A stretch of 10,884 bases of DNA, taken from contig CAYGWP010000247.1 in assembly GCA_964353455.1 (NCBI GenBank), positions 1-10,884 of the forward strand, read 5' to 3'. The position numbers and the translations under genes were made by a program. Within the stretch, counting starts at the first letter, position 1; every line of letters starts with the position of its first letter. Source of the DNA: CAYGWP01 sp964353455. GTDB taxonomy: Bacteria; Planctomycetota; Phycisphaerae; FEN-1346. Shown here in pieces: positions 1-6,275 of the stretch. The notes beneath the pieces were generated by a model. It worked only from the letters and a program-made list of their open reading frames with translations. It had not been told where the DNA came from and did not search any database.

Positions 1-106
1 GATTGTGGATTGTGGTTAGCCGCCGCGCTTGCGCGGCGCTGGCGGCCAGCGCCCGGCAAGCCGGGCGGCTAACTCCACTCCTCAATCCACAATCCGCAAT
101 CCGCAC
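1..106. repeat. Palindromic repeat with perfect cloverleaf core and heptad-repeat arms
   Basis: The core 15-73 is built entirely of stems: an outer stem 15-24/64-73 (GTTAGCCGCC with GGCGGCTAAC), then hairpins 25-28/31-34 (GCGC, loop TT), 35-42/46-53 (GGCGCTGG, loop CGG) and 54-57/60-63 (CGGC, loop AA), with no unpaired base at the four-way junction. Outside it, 1-11 is the exact reverse complement of 84-94. The arms are made of 7-nt units: GATTGTG twice on the left, and AATCCAC, AATCCGC, AATCCGC on the right (84-104). All of this is read directly from the sequence. Similar short palindromes are scattered through planctomycete genomes as far as I recall, so I take this as a dispersed non-coding element, possibly mobilised like REP or MITE sequences. 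It is not a tRNA: the loops are only 2-3 nt and there is no anticodon or T-loop. Confidence 0.7.
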
Positions 107-1088
107 TCTGGTCGTCGGCATTCTCCTGGCGGTCTTCCTCGGGCCGGGCCCCCTGTTTGCCGGCGTCAGCATGGGCACCGTCGAGGAAGACCCCAACGTC
201 ACCCACGAGAAATACAAGAAGAAGGCCGAGGACGATTTCCGCGACGGCATGAAGGCCCGCGGCGAAGGCAACACGGGCGCCGCCGTCCGGATCCTCCTGA
301 ACGTCGCCGAGATGTCGCGGATGCGCATCGATTCGCCGTACCCCGAGAAGGCCTTCAACGAACTGAAGGTCATCGTCGAGGAGGCGCGGCGGGACCTGGC
401 CGTCGCCCGGCAACTCGTGGCCGGCGAAGACCCGGCGGCAGGGGTGTCGGAACTGAAACGCATCGTACGCATCTACATGGGCCTCGGACCCGCCAAGGAC
501 GCCGGGATGCTCCTGCGGCAACTGGACTCGGACCCGAACTTCCAGGCCACCCTGAGGTCCGGGCGCCTGGCCGAGGACCTCAAGAAGGCGGAGGCCCTGG
601 AGGCCCAGGCCGAAGCGCTCGTCCGTCCGCCCGCCGTGAAGATTCCCGAAAAGCAGGTCGAAGACTCGACTGGGCGAGATGCCCCGCCCGAGGCGAAGCC
701 CGCCCCGGCCGCACCCGCCCCCGGCCCTGCGGTCGCGGCTCGGACGATGCGCGAACTCTCGGAGAAGGAGCGGCAGGCGGCGCGCATCGAGCGGCTCCTC
801 GACGCATACGAGATCTATGGCCGCATCGTCAAGCAGGGGGGCGACACCGAGCCGGGCAAGAAGGCCGCAGCCGCACGCGAGCGACTCGAAAAGGATGCCG
901 ACCTCATGGCCCGCATCCGCTTCTTCCAGACCGAACGAAAGGCCAAGGAGTTGCTCGGCCTCGCGGACGGCTACTTCAGGAACGGACGCATGGACCTCGC
1001 CCGTCAGTACTATGCCAAGGTCGTTTCCGACTATCCGCAGACGCAGCAGGCGGCCGACGCCAGGGCCGCCCTGGAGCGATTCAAGTAA
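3..1088 (+). CDS. Secreted TPR-like repeat protein, 5' end uncertain
   Basis: Hypothetical exported protein of up to 361 residues. A hydrophobic segment at residues 35-53 (TLVVGILLAVFLGPGPLFA, then GVS) is a good signal-peptide core, so the mature protein probably lies in the periplasm. The mature part is helical and charged. A Pro/Ala-rich linker (about residues 208-246) splits it, and the C-terminus (about 316-361, with LADGYFRNGRMDLARQYYAKV) matches a tetratricopeptide helix pair of the type found in envelope assembly and scaffold proteins. The start is unclear. No ATG lies between the window edge and the signal segment; only TTG (3) and GTG (12) are available, inside the palindromic repeat, and the frame is open to the window edge. 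Either the gene begins upstream or the repeat has replaced its original start. It ends 12 nt before the aldolase gene on the same strand, suggesting co-transcription. Role unknown. Confidence 0.7.
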   Translation: MWIVVSRRACAALAASARQAGRLTPLLNPQSAIRTLVVGILLAVFLGPGPLFAGVSMGTVEEDPNVTHEKYKKKAEDDFRDGMKARGEGNTGAAVRILLNVAEMSRMRIDSPYPEKAFNELKVIVEEARRDLAVARQLVAGEDPAAGVSELKRIVRIYMGLGPAKDAGMLLRQLDSDPNFQATLRSGRLAEDLKKAEALEAQAEALVRPPAVKIPEKQVEDSTGRDAPPEAKPAPAAPAPGPAVAARTMRELSEKERQAARIERLLDAYEIYGRIVKQGGDTEPGKKAAAARERLEKDADLMARIRFFQTERKAKELLGLADGYFRNGRMDLARQYYAKVVSDYPQTQQAADARAALERFK

Positions 1089-1100
1089 CGGAGTGCAACC

Positions 1101-1751
1101 ATGACATCCCAGGAAACCGTCAAGACCTTGTGCGACATCGGGATCATCCCGGTCGTCCGGGCGAAATCGGCTGATGTGCTCGTGGACCTCTCGAAGGCCC
1201 TGATCGCCGGCGGCGTGCCGGTGGCCGAGGTCACGATGACCGTGCCCGGCGCCATCGACGGCATCCGGCGTCTCGTCAAGACCTTCGGCAAAGACCTCCT
1301 GGTGGGCGTCGGCAGCGTGACTCAAGCGAAGCAGGCCGAGGAGGCCGCGGACGCCGGGGCGGAATTCATCGTCGGCCCCGTCCTCGTGCCTGAGGTCATC
1401 CAGGCCGCACGCACGCGCGGCAAGGCGGTCATTCCGGGCGCGTTCACGCCTACCGAGATTTTCCAGGCCCACCAACTCGGGGCCGACGTGATAAAGGTTT
1501 TCCCGGCGAGCGTCGGCGGCCCGGCGTACTTCAAGGCCATCCTCGCCCCGATGCCGTTCCTGAAGTTGATGCCGACCGGCGGCGTGGACCTCACGACCGT
1601 CGGCGCATTCATCAAGGCCGGTGCCGTCACGCTCGGCGCGGGCGCCGCCCTCGTCGATAGCGCCGCTATCCAGAAGGGCGACTGGGCGACCATCACCGAC
1701 CTGGCGTGCCGATTCCGCGACGAGGTCAGGAAGGCCCGCGCGGGTTCGTGA
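1101..1751 (+). CDS. eda: KDPG / 4-hydroxy-2-oxoglutarate aldolase family protein
   Basis: A 216-residue cytoplasmic class I aldolase of the Eda family, which splits 2-keto-3-deoxy-6-phosphogluconate into pyruvate and glyceraldehyde 3-phosphate (Entner-Doudoroff pathway) or acts on related keto-hydroxy acids. Visible family features are VAEVT with E43 (E45 in E. coli Eda), the VGVGSV strand (68-73), IPGAFTPTE (111-119), the Schiff-base lysine K132 in GADVIKVFPAS, and the phosphate-loop PTGG (158-161). Length matches the family (about 213). The start is supported by GGAG at 1090-1093, 7 nt before ATG. Two substrate-contact positions differ from E. coli Eda: R49 aligns with T47 and T73 with S72. 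The exact substrate is therefore less certain than the fold and chemistry. It follows the TPR-like gene by 12 nt and is followed by a repeat-filled spacer. Confidence 0.88.
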   Translation: MTSQETVKTLCDIGIIPVVRAKSADVLVDLSKALIAGGVPVAEVTMTVPGAIDGIRRLVKTFGKDLLVGVGSVTQAKQAEEAADAGAEFIVGPVLVPEVIQAARTRGKAVIPGAFTPTEIFQAHQLGADVIKVFPASVGGPAYFKAILAPMPFLKLMPTGGVDLTTVGAFIKAGAVTLGAGAALVDSAAIQKGDWATITDLACRFRDEVRKARAGS

Positions 1752-1765
1752 GTATTCGGATTTCT

Positions 1766-1973
1766 CTTGAACGCGGAGGTCTCCGCCGTTCTGTTTGAAC
1801 GCAGAGGCCGCAGAGAACGCTGAGAAAAACAAAGAGCGAAGCGTGCAAAAGAAACAACAACGCCATTATTGTTGTCGTTGTTAATATGTAATTATCTTTT
1901 CTCTGCGATCTCTGCGGCCTCTGCGTTAAGAAAGGTTACGGAAAAACACCTCGGCGGCCTCTGCGTCAAGAAC
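1766..1973. repeat. Nested inverted-repeat element (CTCTGCGGCCTCTGCGTT family)
   Basis: The spacer holds four related arms. Two face one way (1766-1785, with TTGAACGCGGAGG; 1794-1829, with GAACGCAGAGGCCGCAGAGA). Two face the other (1897-1930, with TCTCTGCGGCCTCTGCGTT; 1949-1973, with CGGCGGCCTCTGCGTCAAG). The inner pair shares 19 identical complementary bases (AACGCAGAGGCCGCAGAGA), then a further near match ending in GAGAAAA. The centre is AT-rich and contains its own hairpin (ACAACAA 1854-1860 with TTGTTGT 1869-1875). The right end lies a few bases from the start of the glycosyltransferase gene. I recall CTCTGCG-type repeats as frequent dispersed elements in environmental planctomycete and other genomes; they carry no gene. 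It could act as a transcription or RNA-stability barrier between the aldolase and glycosyltransferase genes. Confidence 0.75.
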
Positions 1974-1977
1974 GGCC

Positions 1978-3609
1978 ATGGAAAAAAGCAACGATATGGC
2001 GAAACGCGCGGGCGCCTCTCGCTTCATGCCGTGGGTCATCGCCGGACTTGCGATCCTGCTGGCCGCCGGCATCAGGCTCCGCCTGGCCGACATGCCCCTG
2101 GAACGCGATGAGGGCGAGTACGCCTACGCCGGACAACTGATGCTCGACGGCCTGCCGCCGTACAGCCTGGCCTACAACATGAAGTTCCCCGGCACGTATG
2201 CGGCGTACGCGGTTATCATGGCCGTGTTCGGGCAGACGGTCGCGGGCATCCATATCGGCGTCATGATCGTCAATGCCGCAAGTTCCATCCTCATCTTCCT
2301 CCTGGCCAAGCGCCTGCTGGATGCCTGGGCGGGCGCGGCGGCGGCCGCATGCCATGCCGTAACGACGATGCTTCCGGGCGTCCTCGGCCTGGCGGGCCAC
2401 GCCACGCACTTCGTGATGCTGGCGGCGCTTGGGGGGATCATGGTGCTTCTGGTTGCGCTGGACCGGCCGAAGCGGCTTTTCGTGCCGGTCAGCGGATTCC
2501 TGCTGGGCGTGGCGATCCTGATGAAGCAGCCCGGGGCGGCGTTCCTCGCCTTTGCCGCGCTGTATCTGGCGTGGCGGCATCTAAGGGCGCGGCCGGTGAA
2601 CTGGCGGCGGCTGGCGGCCGACGAAGGCATGCTCGCGCTCGGCGCCGCCGTTCCGCTTGCCGCGACGGCCCTTGCGCTCCGGGCCGCCGGGGTCTTCGAC
2701 ACCTTCTGGTTCTGGACGATCGATTATGCACGAGAGTACGGCTCGATTGTTCCGCTGAGCGAGAGCGCCAACTGGTTTGTCCAGGGGTTGGAAGAATGCA
2801 CGGGGGCGGCGGCAGGAATCTGGACCCTGGGAGCCGTGGGCCTCGTGGCGGCGGCGTGGGACCGGCGTGTCCGTGCTGCCGCGCCTCTGTTGGGCGGGCT
2901 GCTCGTGTTCTCGTTCATTGCGACGAGCGCGGGGTTCTACTACCGGAACCACTACTTCCTGCTCCTCCTGCCGGCGCTCTCGATCCTGGCGGGGGTGCTG
3001 GTGTCCTCGGCCGCGGGGGCGCTCGGGCACGCGCGCCTGCCGCGCTTCGTGCGATGGATGCCCGGGGCGGTCCTGGCCGCCGCCTGCGGCTACGTGCTGC
3101 TGGCGGAGCGGGCCGTCCTGTTCGAGGAGACGCCGGAGAGGGCATGCCGCAGCGTGTACGGCATGAATCCGTTCCCGGAGGCCGTCAAGATAGCCAAATA
3201 TGTTGCCGACCGGGCGTCGCCGTCCGACCGCATCGCGGTGGTCGGCTCGGAGCCGGAGATTTACTTCTACGCCCATCGCCGGTCGGCCACCGGCTACATT
3301 TATACGTACGGCCTTATGGAGCCGCAGCCCTACGCCCGCCGCATGCAACTGGAGATGATCCGCGAGATCGAGGCGTCGCAGCCGAGGTTCCTTATTACCG
3401 TCCACGTCCCGACCTCGTGGCTGGCGGGCCCGGATTCCGACATGACGATCTTTCAGTGGCTTAGCCGGTACGGCGTGGCCAACTACGAGCAGGTCGGCGT
3501 CATAGACATGCAGTCGGCCGACTATACCGTGTACCGCTGGAACGAGGAAGCGGCGGGGTACCGGCCGCTGTCGCCGTTCTGGCTCGCGGTGTTCAGGCGG
3601 ACGCGGTAG
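1978..3609 (+). CDS. GT39/ArnT-like polytopic membrane glycosyltransferase
   Basis: A 543-residue integral membrane protein of the PMT/ArnT superfamily (glycosyltransferase family 39), whose members move a sugar from a polyprenyl-phosphate carrier onto protein, lipid A or other envelope acceptors at the outer face of the inner membrane. The first membrane helix is about residues 18-36. It is followed by the hallmark acidic loop RDEGEYAYAGQLM (43-55; D44, E45 and E47 are candidates for the catalytic acids) and YNMKFPGTY (66-74), which occupies the place of the usual KPP motif. Many further hydrophobic helices run to about residue 385, and the last ~150 residues form a soluble, probably periplasmic, domain. 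Acceptor and donor cannot be read from sequence. The start is ambiguous: ATG 1978 has no clear Shine-Dalgarno sequence, whereas in-frame ATG 1996 has GGAAAA 9 nt upstream. The repeat element ends at the gene edge and may have altered the native start region. Confidence 0.82.
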   Translation: MEKSNDMAKRAGASRFMPWVIAGLAILLAAGIRLRLADMPLERDEGEYAYAGQLMLDGLPPYSLAYNMKFPGTYAAYAVIMAVFGQTVAGIHIGVMIVNAASSILIFLLAKRLLDAWAGAAAAACHAVTTMLPGVLGLAGHATHFVMLAALGGIMVLLVALDRPKRLFVPVSGFLLGVAILMKQPGAAFLAFAALYLAWRHLRARPVNWRRLAADEGMLALGAAVPLAATALALRAAGVFDTFWFWTIDYAREYGSIVPLSESANWFVQGLEECTGAAAGIWTLGAVGLVAAAWDRRVRAAAPLLGGLLVFSFIATSAGFYYRNHYFLLLLPALSILAGVLVSSAAGALGHARLPRFVRWMPGAVLAAACGYVLLAERAVLFEETPERACRSVYGMNPFPEAVKIAKYVADRASPSDRIAVVGSEPEIYFYAHRRSATGYIYTYGLMEPQPYARRMQLEMIREIEASQPRFLITVHVPTSWLAGPDSDMTIFQWLSRYGVANYEQVGVIDMQSADYTVYRWNEEAAGYRPLSPFWLAVFRRTR

Positions 3610-3759
3610 CGGCGGCGGGCGTTTTTCTCTTCAGGCGGCAAGGCCCTTGTACCGGCGAGAGGCGCGCGACTATGCTGGAATGGGGCGGCCCGGGGGCAGG
3701 GTGAGGCCGGGCGCGGGCAACGGATGCTTGAACGCCGGAGCGGCGCGGACTTTTTGCCC

Positions 3760-3788
3760 TTGACAGGCCGACGCGCGATTTCTAAACT
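3760..3788 (+). promoter_or_regulatory. Sigma-70-type promoter for the DUF2007 gene
   Basis: A perfect -35 box TTGACA (3760-3765), a 17-nt spacer and a -10-like TAAACT (3783-3788, 4 of 6 consensus) predict a start near 3795 and a leader of about 37 nt before ATG 3832. It also argues against translation starting at the more upstream in-frame ATG at 3724, which lies ahead of the promoter. Confidence 0.65.
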
Positions 3789-3831
3789 CCCGCGCCGGTG
3801 GCCGAAGATGATCGAGAAGGGGAGACGTTGC

Positions 3832-4410
3832 ATGCCACGTAAGCGCAAGGCCGGCGACACACGCAGAGCCAAAGACAAGGCGCCGCCCGCGCCGCCCATG
3901 CCCAAGGGCGAGACCCGCGACGAGCCGCAGGAATACACCGACCTTGTGCTTCTCGTCCATGCCGCCAACCAGGCGGAAGCAGAACTCTTTAAGACGGAAC
4001 TTGAGGCCCACGGCATCCCGGCCGTCCTCGAAGGCGAAGGCAGCAGCCTTGCAGGAATCGGGGCCGGCGTGCCGGTCTTGGTGCCTGAGGAATTCGCGGA
4101 CCGGGCGGCTGAACTGATCGCCGAAATGGAGTCCGCCAAACCGGAGGGTAAGGCCGTGGTCAAAGATGAACTCTTCGGCGGGGAGGAAGACGGCGGCGAC
4201 GTCGATGAACTCGACGAAGACGTCGATGAGGATGAAGACGAAGAGGAAGAAGATGAAGAAGACGACCTCGACGAAGACGAGGATGATGACCTCGACGAGG
4301 ATGATGAGGAGGATTGGGACGTTGACGACGAAGACGCCGACGAACAAAAGGACGACGATGACGACGACTGGGACGACGATGACGACGAGGACGACGATGA
4401 CGATGTCTGA
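3832..4410 (+). CDS. DUF2007-like protein with long Asp/Glu tail
   Basis: A 192-residue soluble protein in three parts. Residues 1-30 are basic and Pro-rich (MPRKRKAGDTRRAKDK). Residues about 36-101 form a compact domain (LVLLVHAANQAEAELFKTEL, HGIPAVLEGEG, VPVLVPEEFADRAAELIAEM) resembling the DUF2007 'putative signal transducing protein' family, whose members have a ferredoxin-like fold and poorly known function. Residues 118-191 are an acidic tail in which about 61 of 74 residues are Asp or Glu. The start at 3832 is supported by AAGGGGAG (3817-3824), 7 nt upstream, and by the promoter just before it. DUF2007 proteins are usually much shorter and lack the tail, so the tail is the unusual part. 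It may bind cations, mimic nucleic acid or aid solubility; none of these is shown. Monocistronic by position. Confidence 0.75.
   Translation: MPRKRKAGDTRRAKDKAPPAPPMPKGETRDEPQEYTDLVLLVHAANQAEAELFKTELEAHGIPAVLEGEGSSLAGIGAGVPVLVPEEFADRAAELIAEMESAKPEGKAVVKDELFGGEEDGGDVDELDEDVDEDEDEEEEDEEDDLDEDEDDDLDEDDEEDWDVDDEDADEQKDDDDDDWDDDDDEDDDDDV
4190..4407 (+). repeat. GAY/GAR trinucleotide-rich low-complexity tract
   Basis: The DNA coding for the acidic tail is a degenerate run of GAC, GAT, GAA and GAG codons, densest at 4345-4407 where GAC and GAT alternate. Occasional GTC, CTC and TGG codons break it up. Such tracts can expand or contract by slippage, so tail length may vary among relatives. Confidence 0.7.
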
Positions 4411-4524
4411 TTCGGCCGTAGCGTGCGTCGCCCCCCGCCTTCCTTGCCCGTAAGCAATTAGCCTTGGTCGCTGTGCCGCCCGCCGGAATACCGCATGGAG
4501 CCGGCGTAAGCGGCAACCCACGCG

Positions 4525-4572
4525 GCGGTTCGGCCGTCCCGCCTCAGGCGGGCCGTGCCAGGGGAGAACCGC
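4525..4572 (+). promoter_or_regulatory. Hairpin element upstream of xylB, shared with deoC
   Basis: The 15-nt palindrome CCCGCCTCAGGCGGG (4538-4552) is followed by CCGTGCCAGGG (4553-4563). An outer 7-bp stem GCGGTTC/GAACCGC (4525-4531 with 4566-4572) and GGC/GCC (4532-4534 with 4557-4559) extend it into a larger stem-loop. The 26 nt at 4538-4563 recur before deoC at 10006-10031 with two differences. No T-run follows, so it is not a classical terminator. It lies about 80 nt before the xylB start. It could be a regulator site, an RNA structure or a dispersed repeat. Confidence 0.45.
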
Positions 4573-4653
4573 GGCGCAGAAACGCGAAGTAGCGCTGTGG
4601 CGCCAAACACGCACTTCGCCCTGAGCGGAGCCGTCCTGCAACCGGAGGCCGCC

Positions 4654-6183
4654 ATGTCCCACCTGCTCGGCATCGACATCGGCACCAGCGGCACGAAGAC
4701 GCTCCTGGTGGACCCCCGCGGACGGATCCTCGCCTCCGTGACCGTGGAGTATCCCGCCTACGCCCCGAAGCCCGCCTGGAGCGAACAGGCGCCGGAAGAC
4801 TGGTGGCGTGCCACCTGCGAGAGCGTCCGGCGGGTCCTCCGGGCCGCCCGCGCCAGGGGCGACCAGGTCGCCGGCGTCGGACTCTCCGGCCAGATGCACG
4901 GGTCGGTATTCCTCGATAAGTCCGGCAAGGTCCTCCGCCGCGCCATCCTCTGGAACGACCAGCGCACCGGCGCAGAGTGCCAGGAGATCACCGCCGCCGC
5001 CGGCGGACGAGACCGGCTCATCCAACTCGTCTCGAACCCGGCCCTGACGGGCTTTACCGCCCCGAAGATCCTCTGGGTCCGTAAGCACGAGCCGCGCGTC
5101 TATGAGCGGACCGCCCGCATCCTGCTTCCCAAGGACTACGTGCGATACCGCCTGACGGGCGAGTTCGCAACGGAAGTGAGCGACGCATCCGGAACGCTCC
5201 TCCTGGACGTGAAGGCCCGCGCGTGGTCGAAGGAACTCCTTGCGGCACTCCAGATCGACTCGGCCCTGCTGCCGGCGGTGCACGAATCGCCCGAAGTGTC
5301 GGGCCGCCTGACGGCCGCGGCAGCCGAGGCCACGGGCCTCGCGCCCGGAACGCCCGTCGTCGGCGGCGGCGGAGACCAGGCCGCAGGGGCCGTCGGCAAC
5401 GGCATCGTGCGGCGCGGCGTAATCTCGGCCACGCTCGGCACCAGCGGCGTCGTCTTCGCCCACGCCGACACCGTCGAGACCGACCCCCTGGGGCGCGTAC
5501 ACACCTTCTGCCACGCCGTTCCCGGCAAGTGGCACGTGATGGGCGTCGTGCTGGCGGCCGGCGGCAGCCTACAGTGGTTCCGCAACGTCCTGTGCCAGGA
5601 CCTCGTGGCGTCGGCGAAGAAAAAGAAGGTTGACCCGTACGAACTGATCACGGCGCTTGCGGCCGGTGTGCCGCCGGGCTGCCACGGCCTCTACTTCCTG
5701 CCGTATTTGACGGGCGAGCGCACGCCTCACGCCGACCCTCACGCGCGGGCCGCCTGGATCGGCCTCTCGAACATGCACACCCGCGCCCACATGGCCCGCG
5801 CTGTTCTGGAAGGGGCCACCTACGCCATGCGCGACTGCCTCGAGATAATCCGCGGCATGGGCGTGCCGGTCACCGAGATCCGCGTCTCCGGCGGCGGGGC
5901 CAGGTCGAAGTTCTGGCGCGGGCTTCAGGCCGACGTCTATGGCGGCGCCGTCTCCACAGTCTCGAGCAAGGAAGGCCCGGCCGACGGCGTGGCCCTCCTG
6001 GCCGGCGTCGGCACGGGCGCCTGGTCGAGCGTACCCGAGGCGTGCCAGGCCACCATCAAGACGGTCTCCAGCACCAGGCCGAGCGCGAAGAACGTCGCAC
6101 GGTACGATGCGCTGTACACCGAGTACGGCCAACTTTACCGGAGCCTGAAGGAGGACTTCGGCCGCATTGCCTCGCTGGCATGA
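4654..6183 (+). CDS. xylB: Xylulokinase (FGGY family)
   Basis: A 509-residue cytoplasmic sugar kinase that phosphorylates D-xylulose with ATP to xylulose 5-phosphate, feeding the pentose phosphate pathway. Length is close to E. coli XylB (484). Family motifs appear in order: the ATP phosphate loop DIGTSGTK (8-15, D8), GLSGQMHG (76-83, typical of xylulokinases), WNDQR (100-104), PKDYVRYRLTGE (159-170), SDASGT (176-181), the catalytic-base loop GGGGDQAAGA (237-246, D241, equivalent to D233 in E. coli), LGTSGVVF (261-268), YLTGERTPHADP and RVSGGGARSKFW. The start is chosen at ATG 4654 because GGAGG (4644-4648) lies 5 nt upstream and the protein then begins MSHLLGIDIG. An upstream in-frame GTG (4555) lies inside the hairpin element and is unlikely. 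No xylose isomerase or transporter is adjacent, so the gene seems to stand alone here. Confidence 0.93.
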   Translation: MSHLLGIDIGTSGTKTLLVDPRGRILASVTVEYPAYAPKPAWSEQAPEDWWRATCESVRRVLRAARARGDQVAGVGLSGQMHGSVFLDKSGKVLRRAILWNDQRTGAECQEITAAAGGRDRLIQLVSNPALTGFTAPKILWVRKHEPRVYERTARILLPKDYVRYRLTGEFATEVSDASGTLLLDVKARAWSKELLAALQIDSALLPAVHESPEVSGRLTAAAAEATGLAPGTPVVGGGGDQAAGAVGNGIVRRGVISATLGTSGVVFAHADTVETDPLGRVHTFCHAVPGKWHVMGVVLAAGGSLQWFRNVLCQDLVASAKKKKVDPYELITALAAGVPPGCHGLYFLPYLTGERTPHADPHARAAWIGLSNMHTRAHMARAVLEGATYAMRDCLEIIRGMGVPVTEIRVSGGGARSKFWRGLQADVYGGAVSTVSSKEGPADGVALLAGVGTGAWSSVPEACQATIKTVSSTRPSAKNVARYDALYTEYGQLYRSLKEDFGRIASLA

Positions 6184-6220
6184 TGAGGGCGGCCGCAGGT
6201 TGCCCCGGACCGCGCAAAAG

Positions 6221-6248
6221 AAGAGCCCCCGACGGATCGGGGGCTCTT
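6221..6248 (-). terminator. Shared terminator of xylB and the convergent PEP-CTERM gene
   Basis: A perfect 12-bp stem, AAGAGCCCCCGA (6221-6232) with TCGGGGGCTCTT (6237-6248), closes a CGGA tetraloop. On the minus strand it is followed by CTTTTGC and lies 27 nt after the PEP-CTERM stop codon. On the plus strand the tail is CTCTTGTGTTT, 37 nt after the xylB stop, so it can serve both genes. Confidence 0.8.
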
Positions 6249-6275
6249 GTGTTTACCGGCTGTGACGAGACGGCG

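Noticed and set aside
15..73. The cloverleaf as a tRNA gene
   Set aside because: Loops are 2-3 nt, there is no 7-nt anticodon loop, no T-loop consensus and no acceptor end; at 59 nt it is too short.
84..104. CRISPR-like short repeats (AATCCAC/AATCCGC units)
   Set aside because: The units are 7 nt and abut directly without spacers, and no cas gene is present.
69..1832. Long antisense open frame over the first two genes
   Set aside because: It lies opposite two well-supported genes, has no recognisable domain and arises from GC-rich codon bias.
3647..3676. Promoter-like TTGTAC, 18 nt, TATGCT after the glycosyltransferase gene
   Set aside because: The -35 match is only 3 of 6, and a much better promoter lies at 3760-3788 next to the gene it would serve.
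3724..3831. Extended N-terminus of the DUF2007 protein starting at ATG 3724
   Set aside because: This start lies upstream of the TTGACA promoter, has no Shine-Dalgarno sequence, and ATG 3832 has an excellent one.
4411..4524. A short gene between the DUF2007 gene and xylB
   Set aside because: No frame has a start with a ribosome-binding site or any recognisable protein; the stretch looks like plain spacer before the hairpin element.
3670..5535. Long antisense open frame of about 620 codons opposite the DUF2007 gene and xylB
   Set aside because: Its Val/Ile-rich stretch is only the reverse complement of the Asp/Glu tail, and the rest mirrors xylB.
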